Shown: piece by piece, positions 36,913-48,359 of the stretch
Numbering within the stretch: the first letter of the stretch is position 1
How the letters are laid out: the number at the start of each line of letters is the position of its first letter
Assembly (NCBI RefSeq): GCF_004193775.1
Contig: NC_041006.1
Span: 25,844,388-25,908,387, forward strand
DNA from: Glycine soja
Lineage: Eukaryota; Streptophyta; Magnoliopsida; Fabales; Fabaceae
DNA: 64,000 bases
Direction: 5' to 3'
Position numbers and translations under genes: made by a program
The notes under the pieces: generated by a model
Told to the model about the DNA's origin: nothing
Seen by the model: the letters and a program-made list of their open reading frames with translations, nothing else
Databases searched by the model: none

Positions 36913-38540
36913 TTAGGTACCCAAATTTTATTGGGTCCTTGCATGTTAGTATAAACTGAGGATCCTTTTGGGACCCATATCATTTTAATATTACTGTAAT
37001 TTTTCTTGAAGTAGCAAGTTGATATGCCATGTCCTCTTCTTCCACAGTAAAAACAAGTGATAGAATTAGAATTACATTTTTGTGTGGAAGTGGAAAAGTT
37101 TTTATGAACCTTTTGTAGTTTTTCAGATTTATACCCTAGTCCATTTTTATTTGACACATATCTTTGTTTACTTAATATAACATCTAAATTATTTCTACTA
37201 TATGAAAATTTTGCAAGTGAATTTTTTAACTCTTTAATTTCTTTTACATATTTATCACAACAACTACAAGAATCTATTATTTTCTTGTCATTAATAGTGG
37301 AGATATTAACTTTTTCATTTGTTTTAGAGATTGAAACTTCATTTCTAAGAAAATCTAATTCTTTGTTTAATTTTGAAATTTCATTTTCTAAATTTGAAAT
37401 TGTTTTCTTTGATGATGAAACTAATTTTGCAAGTTTAATTGATTCTTTATGCAAATCAGCAAATGCATCTTGCAATTCATCAAAAGAAATAGATAAGTTG
37501 TTTGAAGATGTTACCTCTTCATCACTTTCGTAACTTTTTGCCATAAGGCAAAGATTTATCTCTTCATTTTCAGAATCATCAGAGGATTCCAAATCATTTT
37601 CATCCCATGTGATGTATGCTTTCTTTAGTTTCTTCTCACTATGATTTTTCTTTTCAGATTTTTCCATCTTTTTCTTGAAGATGGGACAATCAACCCTCAA
37701 ATGTCCAGGTTGATTGCATTCAAAGCATTTTAGAGTAGAGGATGAATTTTTTGTCCTTCTCTTTGATTTAAAATTTTGTCGCCTCTGATTTCCTCTTACT
37801 TTAAGAAATTTGTTGAATCTTTTTACAAAGAAACTTAGATCATCATCATCATCTGCATCATTATCCTGATCACTTTCTTCTTGAATTGAGGATGATGCTT
37901 TAAGAGCAATTCCTTTCTTTTTCTTGTCATTTTCTTCATTTTGGTGCAATCTCAATAGTTCCATCTCGTGTTCCTGCAACTTACCAAATAAAGTGGCAAG
38001 AGACATGTTAGACAAATCTCTTGATTCAGAAATAGCCGTTACTTTGGGTTGCCATTCTCTACTTAAACATCTTAGCACCTTGTTTATAAGATCTTCATTT
38101 TGAAATTCTTTGCCTAAGGCTGCTAGATGATTTACTATATGTGTAAATCTCTTTTGCATACTCTGAATATTTTCATTTGTATTCATTCTAAATAATTCAT
38201 ACTCATGAGTTAGTGCATTTATCCTAGATCTTTTAACATCTGTAGTTCCTTCATGTGTTAATCGAAGAGTGTCCCACATTTCCTTAGCACTCTTGCAATT
38301 TGAAACTCTGAAATATTCATCCATTCCTAGGGCAGATGTTATTATGTTTTTGGCTTTTAGGTTGTATTGTACTCGTTTTCTATCCTCTTCAGACCATCTA
38401 TCTCTAGGTTTTTCTATGGTTATGCTTTCACTTGATGAACTACCATCTATTGAAATTCTTTCTACTGTGGTGGGTATATAAGGCCCTATTTCAATGGCTT
38501 CCCAGATATTTAGATCTATTGCCTCGATAAAAATTTGCAT
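36900..38540 (-). CDS. gag: Element 3 Gag
   Basis: 546 residues with the Sirevirus Gag layout. The N-terminal part has [11 protein letters not shown] and then the UBN2-type region ([48 protein letters not shown]). Next come a first CCHC knuckle [14 protein letters not shown], an acidic stretch, a long coiled coil ([20 protein letters not shown] ... [18 protein letters not shown]) and a second knuckle [14 protein letters not shown] near the C-terminus. It ends [12 protein letters not shown] then TGA. The first residue may lie slightly upstream. The pol frame starts in the -1 frame overlapping this stop. Gag packages the RNA in virus-like particles. Confidence 0.92.
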   Translation of the reverse strand: MQIFIEAIDLNIWEAIEIGPYIPTTVERISIDGSSSSESITIEKPRDRWSEEDRKRVQYNLKAKNIITSALGMDEYFRVSNCKSAKEMWDTLRLTHEGTTDVKRSRINALTHEYELFRMNTNENIQSMQKRFTHIVNHLAALGKEFQNEDLINKVLRCLSREWQPKVTAISESRDLSNMSLATLFGKLQEHEMELLRLHQNEENDKKKKGIALKASSSIQEESDQDNDADDDDDLSFFVKRFNKFLKVRGNQRRQNFKSKRRTKNSSSTLKCFECNQPGHLRVDCPIFKKKMEKSEKKNHSEKKLKKAYITWDENDLESSDDSENEEINLCLMAKSYESDEEVTSSNNLSISFDELQDAFADLHKESIKLAKLVSSSKKTISNLENEISKLNKELDFLRNEVSISKTNEKVNISTINDKKIIDSCSCCDKYVKEIKELKNSLAKFSYSRNNLDVILSKQRYVSNKNGLGYKSEKLQKVHKNFSTSTQKCNSNSITCFYCGRRGHGISTCYFKKNYSNIKMIWVPKGSSVYTNMQGPNKIWVPKSKT

Positions 38541-38671
38541 TCGGGTTTTCCAGTAGTGGTAACCCTCTCCATTAAAGATTGGAGGTCTATTGATAGAATT
38601 CCCTTATGGAAATAAGGAATTTGCTGAGGCCATCTTTTTCTTGAAGCTTCTAAACTTTGTACAAGAATGAA

Positions 38672-38683
38672 GCTCTGATACCA
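38672..38683 (-). other. Element 3 primer binding site
   Basis: On the minus strand TGGTATCAGAGC, a perfect match to the initiator-Met tRNA complement, two bases inside the 5' LTR border. Confidence 0.92.
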
Positions 38684-38685
38684 CT

Positions 38686-39777
38686 TGTTAGACAAGTGGC
38701 CTCAGATATCTTAAGAAGGGGGGGTTGAATTAAGATATTCCAAACTGTTTCCCCTAATTAAAAATCTATTTCACTTTTTACTCAAGTTATGAATTCCCTT
38801 AATGACAATCTTCTTAAATATTAATTCAAACAAAGCAACTTGAATATGAATATAAAGCAATAATAAATAAAGGAGATTAAGGGAAGAGAAAATGCAAACT
38901 CAGTTTTATACTGGTTCGGCCACACCCTTGTGCCTACGTCCAGTCCCCAAGCAACCCGCTTGAGAGTTCCACTATCTTGTAAATTCCTTTTACAAGTTCT
39001 AAACACACAAGGACAATCCTTCCTTTGTGTTTAGAGATCCTTTACAACAAGAGACTCACAGTCTCTTAATCCCTTAGAGAATGAGAAGAAGAAGAGGAAC
39101 AAATCTCTCTAGAAAGAGATGGATTTTACAGATTGAGCACTCAATTAATTCCTTAATGAATTGCAATTGAATTGGCCAAGGAATTCTTAAGAGGATAAAA
39201 TGAATTTGCTCTTTGAGAGGATAAACACTTTGTTGTACTGAAAATCTCTGAGCAATTTCGTGTTTAAGTCACATATATATAGACCATTGGTGGTCATGAG
39301 TAAAGCCTTTGAAAAGTTGTGACTCTTGAAATTATTTTTCTGAAATTCCTGTCTGGTAATCGATTACAGTAATTGTGTAATCGATTACAGCTTTTTAAAA
39401 TTTGAATTAAAACGTTTACTAACTGCTGGTAATCGATTACCAAAATTGTGTAATCGATTACACAGTCTAAAATTTCGAATTCAAATTTTTATAGCTGTTA
39501 TAAAACGTATTTGGCCACTGGTAATCGATTACATCCTCTGGTAATCGATTACCAGAGAGTAAAACCTTTGAGAAACACTTTTTAATTTAAATCTCTTGGC
39601 CAAACCTTTGCTAATTCAATTAGGAATTCCCTTCCTAATATTCTAGTGATCATCTTGATGTTGTGACTTGTAATCTTGAAGTATTGTCTTGAATTTTAAT
39701 CTTGAAAAGCCCATTTGTATCAATTGCAACACATCATCATGATCATCATCAAAACATCAAAGCCAATTGCATCTACA
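38686..39777 (-). repeat. Element 3 5' LTR (right on map)
   Basis: 1092 bp, the promoter-bearing LTR for the leftward transcript. A TATATATATAG box is seen on the plus strand near 39272. Six GTAATCGATTAC palindromes at about 39356-39552. Confidence 0.95.
39356..39552. repeat. Six palindromes GTAATCGATTAC in element 3 right LTR
   Basis: Identical arrangement to 31210-31406. This is the promoter-proximal copy for the leftward transcript, so the palindromes lie in the presumed regulatory U3/R region. Confidence 0.92.
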
Positions 39778-39782
39778 TCAGC

Positions 39783-41656
39783 AACCTCCGCACCAACAGC
39801 CTGGTATTCTTGGGTCCAGACCTTAATAGGCATACACAACCACAACTCCTACTCCAATAGACATTGAGGCTGCAATGCACACCCTCGGTATTACTTCTCC
39901 AGATCCGAATTGGTATATGGATACCGGTGCCACCTCTCATATGACATCCACCTCAGGTAATCTCACGTCTTATTTTAATATGAGCAATCATCGTGGTATC
40001 ACTGTTGGTAATGGTCAATTAATTCCTATTCGTGGTTATGGTCAAACTAACTTGCCTTCCCCACATCCTCCTTTTGCCTTGAAAAATGTCCTTCATGCTC
40101 CTAAACTAATCAAAAACTTAGTGTCGGTTAGAAAATTTACCATTGATAACTCTGTGACTGTTGAATTTGATCCCTTTGAGTTTTCTATGAAGGATTTTCA
40201 GACAGGGATGCCTCTAATGAGGTGTGAGAGTTGGGGCACGCTTTATCCTATCACCGAGTCCACCACTCTAGCCACTTCTTCCTCTACTTTTGTTGCCTTA
40301 GCTCATTCTCTTTGGCATGAGCGGTTGGGACACCCAGGAGTATCTATCTTGCATTCTCTTAAGAAGAATAAATTTATTGAATGTAATCAAATTAGAGATT
40401 CTCGTATTTGTCATTCATGTTCTCTTGGAAAACATATTAAGTTACCTTTTGTTTTGTCACATTCTCATACTCTTATGCCATTTGATATTGTTCACACTGA
40501 TCTTTGGACTTCACCTGTTTTGAGTTCCTCAGGGCACCGATATTATATCTTGTTGTTAGATTATTATTCTAAATTTTTGTGGACTTTTCCTTTGTCAAAC
40601 AAATCAGATGCTTATTACACATTCATAAATTTTAGAACTTTCATCCAAACTCAATTCGAACGGGAAGTAAAGAATATACAATGTGATAATGGTAAAGAGT
40701 TTGATAATAAGCCTTTTTGGGATTTTTGTAAAGTGAATGGTATTTCTTTCCGATTGTCTTGTCCTCATACTTCTCCTCAAAATGGGAAAGCCGAAAGGAC
40801 AATTTGTACAATTAACAATATTGTTCGTACTTCACTTGTCCATGCATCATTACCTCCTTCCTTTTGGCATCATGCCTTGCAAATGGCAACTTACCTTCTC
40901 AATATTCTTCCTCATAAGTTATTAAACTATAAATATCCTCTTAGGGTTATTTATCATAAGGATCCGACCTATTCTCATCTTCGGGTTTTTGGGTGTTTAT
41001 GTTATCCTCTATTTCCTTCCACTACCATAAATAAACTTCAACCCCGCTCTACTCCATGTGTTTTTTTGGGATATCCTTCGAATCACCGTGGTTATAAATG
41101 CTATGACTTATCTTCTGGGAAAATAATTATAAGTCGTCATGTCATTTTTGATGAGACACAATTTCCATTTGCTAAATTACATACTCCTCATATTCAGACT
41201 TATGATTTCTTAGATGATGGCCCAAACCCATACGTGGTCCACCATTTAGTGTCTCGATCCACTACTCCTAATGCTCAAACTCCTGGTCTAGTTCCATTCG
41301 GGCCCAACTCCTCTAATATTGCAGCCGACCCAACCATTGAGCCAAAGAAGAATATTCTTAATTGTATGAATTGTCCAGCGACTGCTTCCCCTCCTCTTAG
41401 TCCAACCCCTTCTTCACGTCCCAGCCCACCTCCTTGGGCTGTTACACGCAGCCAACATGGGATAGTTAAGCCAAAGAAGATCTTTAATCTTCATATCACT
41501 GTTGCTAAATCCCCTCTGCCACGTAACCCCGTGTCGGTCCTTCAGGACCTGAATTGGAAAAAGGCTATGGATGATGAATTTGATGCTCTTATTAAAAATA
41601 AGACGTGGGAGTTGGTGCCCCGTCCACCTGATGTTAATGTAATTCGGTCATTGTAG
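39783..41656 (+). CDS. pol: Element 2 Pol, protease and integrase part
   Basis: Open from the ATG at 39875 for 593 residues. Just upstream, two adjacent stops (TAA TAG near 39823) cut it off from Gag. Domains in order: aspartic protease WYMDTGATSHMTS (about residue 13); GAG-pre-integrase zinc region LWHERLGHPG ... CHSCSLGKHIKLPF (about 145-190); integrase core with the acidic triad in VHTDLW, QCDNGKEFD and PQNGKAERT; then the C-terminal HLRVFGCLCYPL block and a Pro/Ser-rich linker; and finally DLNWKKAMDDEFDALIKNKTWELVPRP, the start of reverse transcriptase. It ends at a TAG where the family has a Trp. Protease and integrase motifs look intact. Confidence 0.9.
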
Positions 41657-43063
41657 ATTTTTTCTCATAAAGAAAAATCTGATGGTTCTTTTAAGAGGCA
41701 TAAAGCCCATCTTGTAGGTGATGGCAAAGCTCAACAGGTTGGCGTAGATTGTGGTGACACATTTAGTCCGGTGGTCAAACCAGCAACTATTCGCACAATT
41801 CTGAGTCTGGCTTTGTCTAAGGCATGGCCCATTCATCAACTTGACGTCAAAAATGCCTTCTTACATGGTGAACTTAATGACTGTCTACATGCATCAACCT
41901 ATGGGTTTTAGGGACCCGCAAAAACCTAATCATGTTTGTCTGTTAAAGAAGTCTCTATATGGGCTTAAACAGGCATCGCGAGCTAGGTATAAAAGATTTG
42001 CTGATTTTGTTCATACACTCGGGTTCTCTCATAGCACTTCGGATCATTCTCTTTTCATCTATCGACAAGGTACTTCTATGGCTTATATTTTTTTATATGT
42101 GGATGACATCATTTTGACTCCTTCCTCTGATGAGCTTCGTAAGTCCATTATTACCCCTTCTTAGCTCGGAATTTGCTATGAAGGACTTGGGACAGTTGAG
42201 CTATTTTTTGGGCATTGCTGTAACTCATCATGCAGGTGGTTTGTTTTTATCTCAAAAGAAATATGCCATGGTGATTATTGATCGTGCTGGCATGTCTTCT
42301 TGTAAGTCATCACCTACCCCTGTTGATACTAAACCAAAGCTTAGTGCTACATCAAGCACTCCATTTGAGGATCCGACTCTCTATAGGAGCCTTGTTGGGG
42401 CTCTACAATACCTTACTTTTACTAGACCTGACATTACATATGCAGTGCAACAGGTGTGCTTATTCATGCATGACCTAAAGGATGAGCACATGTACGCTCT
42501 CAAGTGCATATTGAGCTACATTCAGGGTACTATAGACCATGGTCTTCATCTTTATCCATCATCTACATCCACTCTTGTTTCTTATACGGATGCTGATTGG
42601 GGTGGATGCTCGGATACGAGATGGTCTACTTCTGGGTATTGTGTATTTCTTGGTGATAATTTGATCTCTTGGTCAACTAAATGACAGACTACTTTGTCCA
42701 GGTCTAGTGCAGAGGCAGAATATCGATCGAGGGGTTGCCAATGTAGTTTCAGAGTCATGTTGGTTGTGAAATATGCTTTTGGAGCTTCATTGTCCGATCC
42801 AGAAGGCTACATTGGTTTATTGTGATAATGTGAGTGCGATATATCTTGCGGGTAATCCGGTTCAACATCAACGCACTAAACACATTGAGATGGATATACA
42901 TTTTGTTCGTGAAAAGGTTGCTCGTGGTCAAGTTTGAGTTTTACATGTCCCGTCTCGTTATCAGATTGCAGACATATTTACCAAAGGACTTCCTTTGGTG
43001 TTATTTGAGGATTTTCGAGACAGTTTCAGTGTCCGTCGACCTCCTGCTTCGACTGCGGGGGTG
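41657..43063 (+). pseudogene. pol: Element 2 Pol, reverse transcriptase and RNase H part (broken)
   Basis: Continues the polyprotein in pieces: SFKRHKAHLVGDGKAQQ, LDVKNAFLHGEL, a frameshift near 41878, then YMHQPMGFRDPQKPNHVCLL and SLYGLKQASRARY, the catalytic FLYVDDIILT, a second frameshift near 42160, and DLGQLSYFLGIAV. RNase H follows (SYTDADWGGCSDTRWSTSGY), with a TGA at 42682 and further breaks, then TKHIEMDIHFVREKV and IADIFTKGLP near 42970. The YVDD is kept, but at least two frameshifts and three stops make it inactive. Confidence 0.88.
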
Positions 43064-43286
43064 TGTTAGAAGATATGATAATATATTCTGATTTTATATA
43101 GTTGTTATATCTATTAGATTTATCTTTAATTATATCTTTAACTATTAGGCTTATCTCCAGTTTTATAGTTGTTATATCTATTAGATTTATCTTTAGTCAT
43201 ATCTTTAGCTTATATATCTTTAGCTTGTAATCTTGTATATAAGCGAATGGTGCTTAATGAATTATTCAAGGAAACAATTTCTTCCA
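43064..43286 (+). repeat. Element 2 right LTR (with internal duplication)
   Basis: 223 bp, 82 bp longer than its partner. The phrase GTTGTTATATCTATTAGATT occurs twice, 67 bp apart (43101 and 43168), and ATATCTTTAGCTT is also doubled near 43205. Confidence 0.9.
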
Positions 43287-43324
43287 AGAAAATATATTTT
43301 AAAATTTTAAATTATGTGGGGGAA

Positions 43325-43515
43325 TGTTGGTAAATATTTGTGTTTTAATTTAAAATTTATAAATATATATTAATTATATCTATTTTATTTTATTTTATAA
43401 AATATTTATTTTAGATTTTCTTAAGATTTTTTTTAATGAATCAACTAGTTTGTTACGTTTATTTTGACAACTGTACGTTAGTTTTCAACGGTCATGTTTT
43501 GTTGTTGCATAAATG

Positions 43516-43574
<59 letters not shown>

Positions 43575-44004
43575 TTTTTCTAAAAAAAAGGCATAAGCAC
43601 ACAGTCTCGTTTCTTTCTCCCGACAAAAAATTTCTCTTTCTTTTCCTATAAAAAACTTATTTTTGATAGCAAGAGCATTGAGGTTCATAAGGTTCGGGGA
43701 TCCTTTTACTACACACGATTGGAACCAACGAGTTGTCGTATCTTGAGAGATGAGCGCAATCAGAATCTCTTACCCGTGCAGTGGGACGTTTTTCCTCTAA
43801 GCATAGCGTTTATGAGCTTTAACCCAAACTATTTAATTCTTTCCCTTGATTTAATTTTTTCTTGTGCTTATTATATATTATTATGTATTATTCATGTGCT
43901 GTCAATTAAATTTATTTTACTATTGTTATTTTGTTATTTAATTAAAGGCTTTTGTATTTTTCTTCGTATTTATTTCTTTCATTTTTTATTTTATTTTTCT
44001 AACA
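43325..44004 (+). repeat. Element 1 right LTR
   Basis: 680 bp, homologous to 26158-26842 with many substitutions. Contains (TA)n at 43519-43572 at the equivalent position. Confidence 0.85.
43519..43572. repeat. (TA)n tract in element 1 right LTR
   Basis: About 27 TA units at the same LTR position as 26337-26407. Confidence 0.95.
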
Positions 44005-44899
44005 TTTTCTCATACAGTTAACATTGCATGTTAATTGCAATCTTTTTCCTCGTACAATGATGTCTCAAACCAGCTAGGAAAAATACGTATGTGTTCACAT
44101 GAAATTTGAGTTATGACATTTCTTAGAGAGAAGTTGGGACGCTAATTCACCAACAGAAAAGCAAAGAGAGGAGAGATTGAAGCTGACAATGAAAGATGAA
44201 ACATCTGTGACAGGCACAATTGAAGAGAGACTATATTGCAAATATGTCAATTAATTGGCTATGCATGATGATAAAAAAAATTTACTAGCAAGAAATATTT
44301 GGAACTTCTATTTGGTATTCAACTAATTTCTCACTCACTAAATCAACTCAATCATTTTGGACTAAAGTAATATCTTCTTGTGACTCTATTCTCAAACGAG
44401 GATATCAAATTTCAGTAATTAATTAAGAGATATAAATATTGAATTACTTGCGCCTATTGCCAACTAGTTGTGTCAATTGATTATGCAAAAAGGAAAAATC
44501 TTGGTTAACATCAAAATGGTCACTGTTGGTTGAGCAACACATCAAAAGACTTGTTGTGAAGGTAGAAAAGCACGTGAGAGCTTTAGATACAACGACGAAC
44601 CGCTAGTAGAGCCTAACCTAACCATCGTACGTAGCCGACGGTGCCAGTGCGAGTTGGACCCGCACGATGATGATGAGTGAGTGAATTACAATTTCTTTCC
44701 GTAACAAGTGACGGCCCTAGATTGATGCCAAGGGTTATGGTTGGTTCACATGAGCAAAATGATTCATCATGAATGTGTTTTTTTTTGTCATTTGGTGCTA
44801 CAATGCAAAATCATTCAATTAATATTGCAATTGCAATGCTACACAAGCGCGGTGAGGGACGGTTTTCTAGTCAATTTCCACAATTCGTATTCATTCCTC

Positions 44900-44943
<44 letters not shown>
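44900..44943. repeat. (ATT)n microsatellite
   Basis: About 14 uninterrupted trinucleotide units. Confidence 0.95.
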
Positions 44944-46960
44944 GTGGGCCATATTATGGATCTTAGACGGTGATAGGCTGGGTTTTGGGCTTCCCTGACT
45001 TTGGTGTTGGGACCCAGTCACGGAAATTTGATTATGATTGCATGAAGTCATAGCCTGACCCTCTGATTTCGGCTCTCCAGTTATTTTTGCGGCAACAACA
45101 ACAGATGTGTTTGCTTTCGGCCGCACTGCCGTCATCATGGTTCAGTACTGTGAGATTGTTTTTATTTTGGTTACAACTTGCTAGGCCGAATTATTATAGA
45201 CTAAATTAAGAAAAAAAAGTTATAGACTAATAAAATAAAAAAATTTATCCAATAATTCAATCATAACTTATTATATATAATAAATTTATTAAATTTTAAA
45301 ATTATTATTTTAAAATAATTCAAATGATAATTTATTATAAATAATAATATAAAATTATTTTATATTATGAATGAATAAACATTAAAATCATAAACTAATA
45401 GTTATTTTAGTATAGTTTCTCAAAAAGTACACGGCACTCTCTGGTTAATACTTGTAATTAAGAATTTTTTAAATAAGTAACTCAAAGTGTAACTCATTAA
45501 TTACGTTAGTTTAAAATTCCAAAAAAATGACTCAAGTGATTATATTAACATATGATTAAAGATCAGTATATAGCTAACTTGAAAGACTTAGATGTCATAA
45601 TTAAAAGGTTATGAATTTATTAGATTTTTTTAATTTTCAAAACTAATGCGATAACCTGTTATATGTTTAATAACGTAACTTACTCAATTATTTGATCCTA
45701 AATTATTAGCATCTCAACTAATTTTTAAGTGACATATGATTAAGTCTTTTGTAAATTAAAAATTAATTATTTATAATTGTATATTTAGAATTACATCTCA
45801 AAATCTCTAATTAAATTATAATAATTCATACTAATTCACGCGCATGATTCTATGAAAACTAATTTTGTAAACATAGAAATTGACAAAAATCATAGTCACA
45901 TAGTAATTTCAGATCATAAAATATTTTTTTTTCTGCTAGCTATTATGAGGCCCCACTCCATTGGATTTAGCATCCGAAGTCACAAACCCCCATCCAGTGC
46001 ACTCGCATCTGCGTTTGCAATCCTCCAATCACATCATTTCTCCAATATTAACTCTATCACTTTCTTTTCTTTTCAATGCACACTACTTATTTAATTCTCT
46101 TAGTTGATTGTTAGGACATTTGGACAAGTTGACATTTGGTGGGTCGTAGTTGGGCTTTCAGTTGCGGGAAGAAGTTGTTACTTGCAGATTGGGATGTCTA
46201 AAATATTGGCAAAGGCTGAGTTCATGAAAAGTTCACTGCACGCATGAGTTAAGTCTAGGTTCACATAACCCCCCCAGTGACGAAATGTTTTAGGGGGAAA
46301 AAAAGATAAAAAGCATTTATATGTGCTGCCCCTTGGCTGCAGACATATCTGATTGTTCATTCATTCATGCATCATCGCGTGCCACTTTACCAGTCAACCT
46401 ATGTATATAGCCCGTGACTATTATGATTATGATTATGATTATATATATTATTTTAGGATTTAAGATTTTACATAATTATTATTAATTTTTATAATAATTA
46501 TTTTAAAAAATTAATCATAGATTTTTACTAGTCAACGGTACAATTTTTTTATACTAACAATGAATAGATTATTTTAGATTATAGGTATTGTTGATAGAAA
46601 ATAATCTTATTTAAGTTTTATAAGATTATTATGGATGATAAATTATCATCTTGAATATTTATTTTAATGTAGTTGTATATTTATGATTTGAATTTGAGAT
46701 TTTTAATTAATTTAAAATAATTTATATTAATTGATTTACGTGTTTAATAGTATAAAAATTATTAAATATTTTTAAGGAAAAAGGGTCAAGTTATATTGTA
46801 ATAAAAATACCAAAAAAAAATTAGCAAGAGAAAAATATAAAAAGATTTCCTTCTCGATGATTAAGGTGAGAGTCAAATTACTGGGCACTAACCCACCGAC
46901 AGAGATTTAAATTTCAGAATATTCGTGGATGTACATACAAGAGTCTAAAAATCACGCAGT

Positions 46961-47234
46961 CAGTACAGTATTACATGAAATTAAATGAAAGCTAGATAGC
47001 ATTCTTTTTGGGGAGTTCATAAGGAAAGATAGCGTTAAAAACTATTAAATAGCATACGTTATTTCAAAAATGCAAATTCGTTAGGCCCATTTAAATTCGT
47101 CAGTACAGTATTACATGAAATTAAATGAAAGCTAGATAGCATTCTTTTTGGGGAGTTCATAAGGAAAGATAGCGTTAAAAACTATTAAATAGCATACGTT
47201 ATTTCCAAAATGCAAATTCGTTAGGCCCATTTAA
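46961..47234. repeat. 140-bp tandem duplication
   Basis: Two head-to-tail copies begin CAGTACAGTATTACATGAAA at 46961 and 47101 and end TTAGGCCCATTTAA. I saw one mismatch (TTTCAAAAAT versus TTTCCAAAAT), so the duplication is recent. Confidence 0.93.
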
Positions 47235-48046
47235 CTCAATTGACTCACACAGTACGTTTCTATGACTAGTAATAATCCAATGTCAACCTTCCCACTAGTG
47301 GTCATATTTGGGAACACAAATGGATTAGCAACATGTCAATTGTTCTTATCCAGTAAGTCATTCAGTGCACTAGAACAAGTTGAAGAATAAGATGCAGTCT
47401 AACTTCCTATTTTATTGGATGTCTTAAAGGGATTGAGTCTACTTGTGAATTAAATTATCTATTTTCATCTACGAAAATGGGGACGAAAAATAAATTCCTG
47501 GAAATGTCATGTTTGATTTTCCGGGGGGTCATATGCATGATGAAAGTATAAATAATCGGATCTTTATATAAAGCTATTTATCATTTCAAAATAAATGATT
47601 TAATTACTATAAGTTTTCCGTTACACAATTGATTCGAAATAAAAAATAACGTCAACAACTAGATTACTAGAACCTAACCGACCCTCCCTCAATTAAAAAG
47701 GACCAAATTAATAAAGTCAGCAACTAGATCACTATTGCCAAATAAAACCCCCTCAACTAAAAAAAGGATTAACTAATGTCTGCAAGAAACTAATTAAGGA
47801 ATAAAAGAAAAAAAATTATTACATAAAAGGATAAAAGTTACTTTATACTTATTTTTAAAGTAACTGAAAATATTTGGTCTGATTGAATAAGTTTAGTTTA
47901 CTAAAATTATGAATTGTAACTTCGAATATTCAATATATTTCTTACATATTCATGTTTTATTTCTTTGTTTTTTATCTCATTTTTTTACTCTCCCTCTGTA
48001 AGACATATTATAAGATTCCATTTGAAAAAAAATATATTTGGTACTA

Positions 48047-48359
48047 TGTTAGAGCTTCACTATTAAACTCTGACTTCAAGGCCAGAACCTCCCCATAGAA
48101 CAAGAAGAGAGCTGAAGGTAATTTTCATTTTTTTTCTGCCTTATTACAATTATCTGATATTTATATTGATAGTGTAATAACATAATTTGTAATTTTGTGG
48201 TGACAAGATCCTAACAGAAATGGAAATGAAAGACTAAATGCAAACAAAATTGCTAGCTCAACATCATTCTATTAGACGAAATCCTTAAGGTATGTTTGTG
48301 TATTGGTCTTCCTCTGAGGCCTTGTTTCTGGTCGTGCTTGCACCTCATGATTGCTATCA
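48047..48359 (-). repeat. Gypsy element 3' LTR (left)
   Basis: 313 bp, diverged from its partner by substitutions and an indel of about 28 bp. Confidence 0.92.

Larger units (their letters stand above)
30540..39777 (-). mobile_element. Inner Sirevirus-like Ty1/copia retrotransposon (element 3), very young
   Basis: 9238 bp flanked by the duplication TCAGC (30535-30539 and 39778-39782). Both LTRs are 1092 bp and I could find only one difference (AAGGAGGGG versus AAGGGGGGG near the start). Transcription is leftward: the initiator-Met primer site lies at 38672-38683 beside the right-hand LTR, and the purine tract at 31632-31645 beside the left-hand LTR. Long LTRs, a Gag with two CCHC knuckles and an extra ORF after pol are Sirevirus traits; SIRE1 is the known soybean member. 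It interrupts the gag gene of element 2. Confidence 0.93.
29310..43286 (+). mobile_element. Middle Ty1/copia retrotransposon (element 2)
   Basis: Starts and ends TGTTAGAAGATATG...CA with the 5-bp duplication AGAAA on both sides (29305-29309 and 43287-43291). Left LTR 29310-29450, right LTR 43064-43286. The initiator-Met tRNA primer site TGGTATCAGA follows the left LTR directly, and the G-rich plus-strand primer GCGGGGGTG precedes the right LTR. Gag and pol are on the plus strand, interrupted between them by the Sirevirus insertion at 30540-39777. Its own length is about 4.7 kb, normal for a small copia. Inserted into the 3' region of element 1. Confidence 0.93.
26158..44004 (+). mobile_element. 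Outer Ty1/copia retrotransposon (element 1), split by nested insertions
   Basis: Left LTR 26158-26842 and right LTR 43325-44004 share the same order of sequence, including start TGT(T)GGTAAATATT, an internal (TA)n tract, GTTTCCTATAAAAAACTT-like text and end TTTTTCTAACA. Flanking 5-mers TTTTA and TTTTC match at four of five positions. Just before the right LTR is a purine-rich primer for plus-strand synthesis, GTGGGGGAA. The element's own DNA is only about 3.9 kb once the nested element is removed, so gag, protease and most of integrase have been lost. LTR divergence is considerable, so this is the oldest layer of the nest. Confidence 0.85.
44010..48041. other. No gene recognised; contains microsatellite and a tandem duplication
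   Basis: No coding resemblance seen on either strand. Includes (TTA)n at 44900-44943, a short (ATTATG)n run near 46421 and the 140-bp tandem duplication listed below. Confidence 0.5.

Noticed and set aside
38672..38683. Initiator-Met tRNA gene fragment
   Set aside because: Only the 12-base primer complement is present beside the LTR, with no cloverleaf around it.
46080..46380. Possible small host gene near a C-rich stretch
   Set aside because: Open frames on both strands are short, with no family resemblance or splice pattern.
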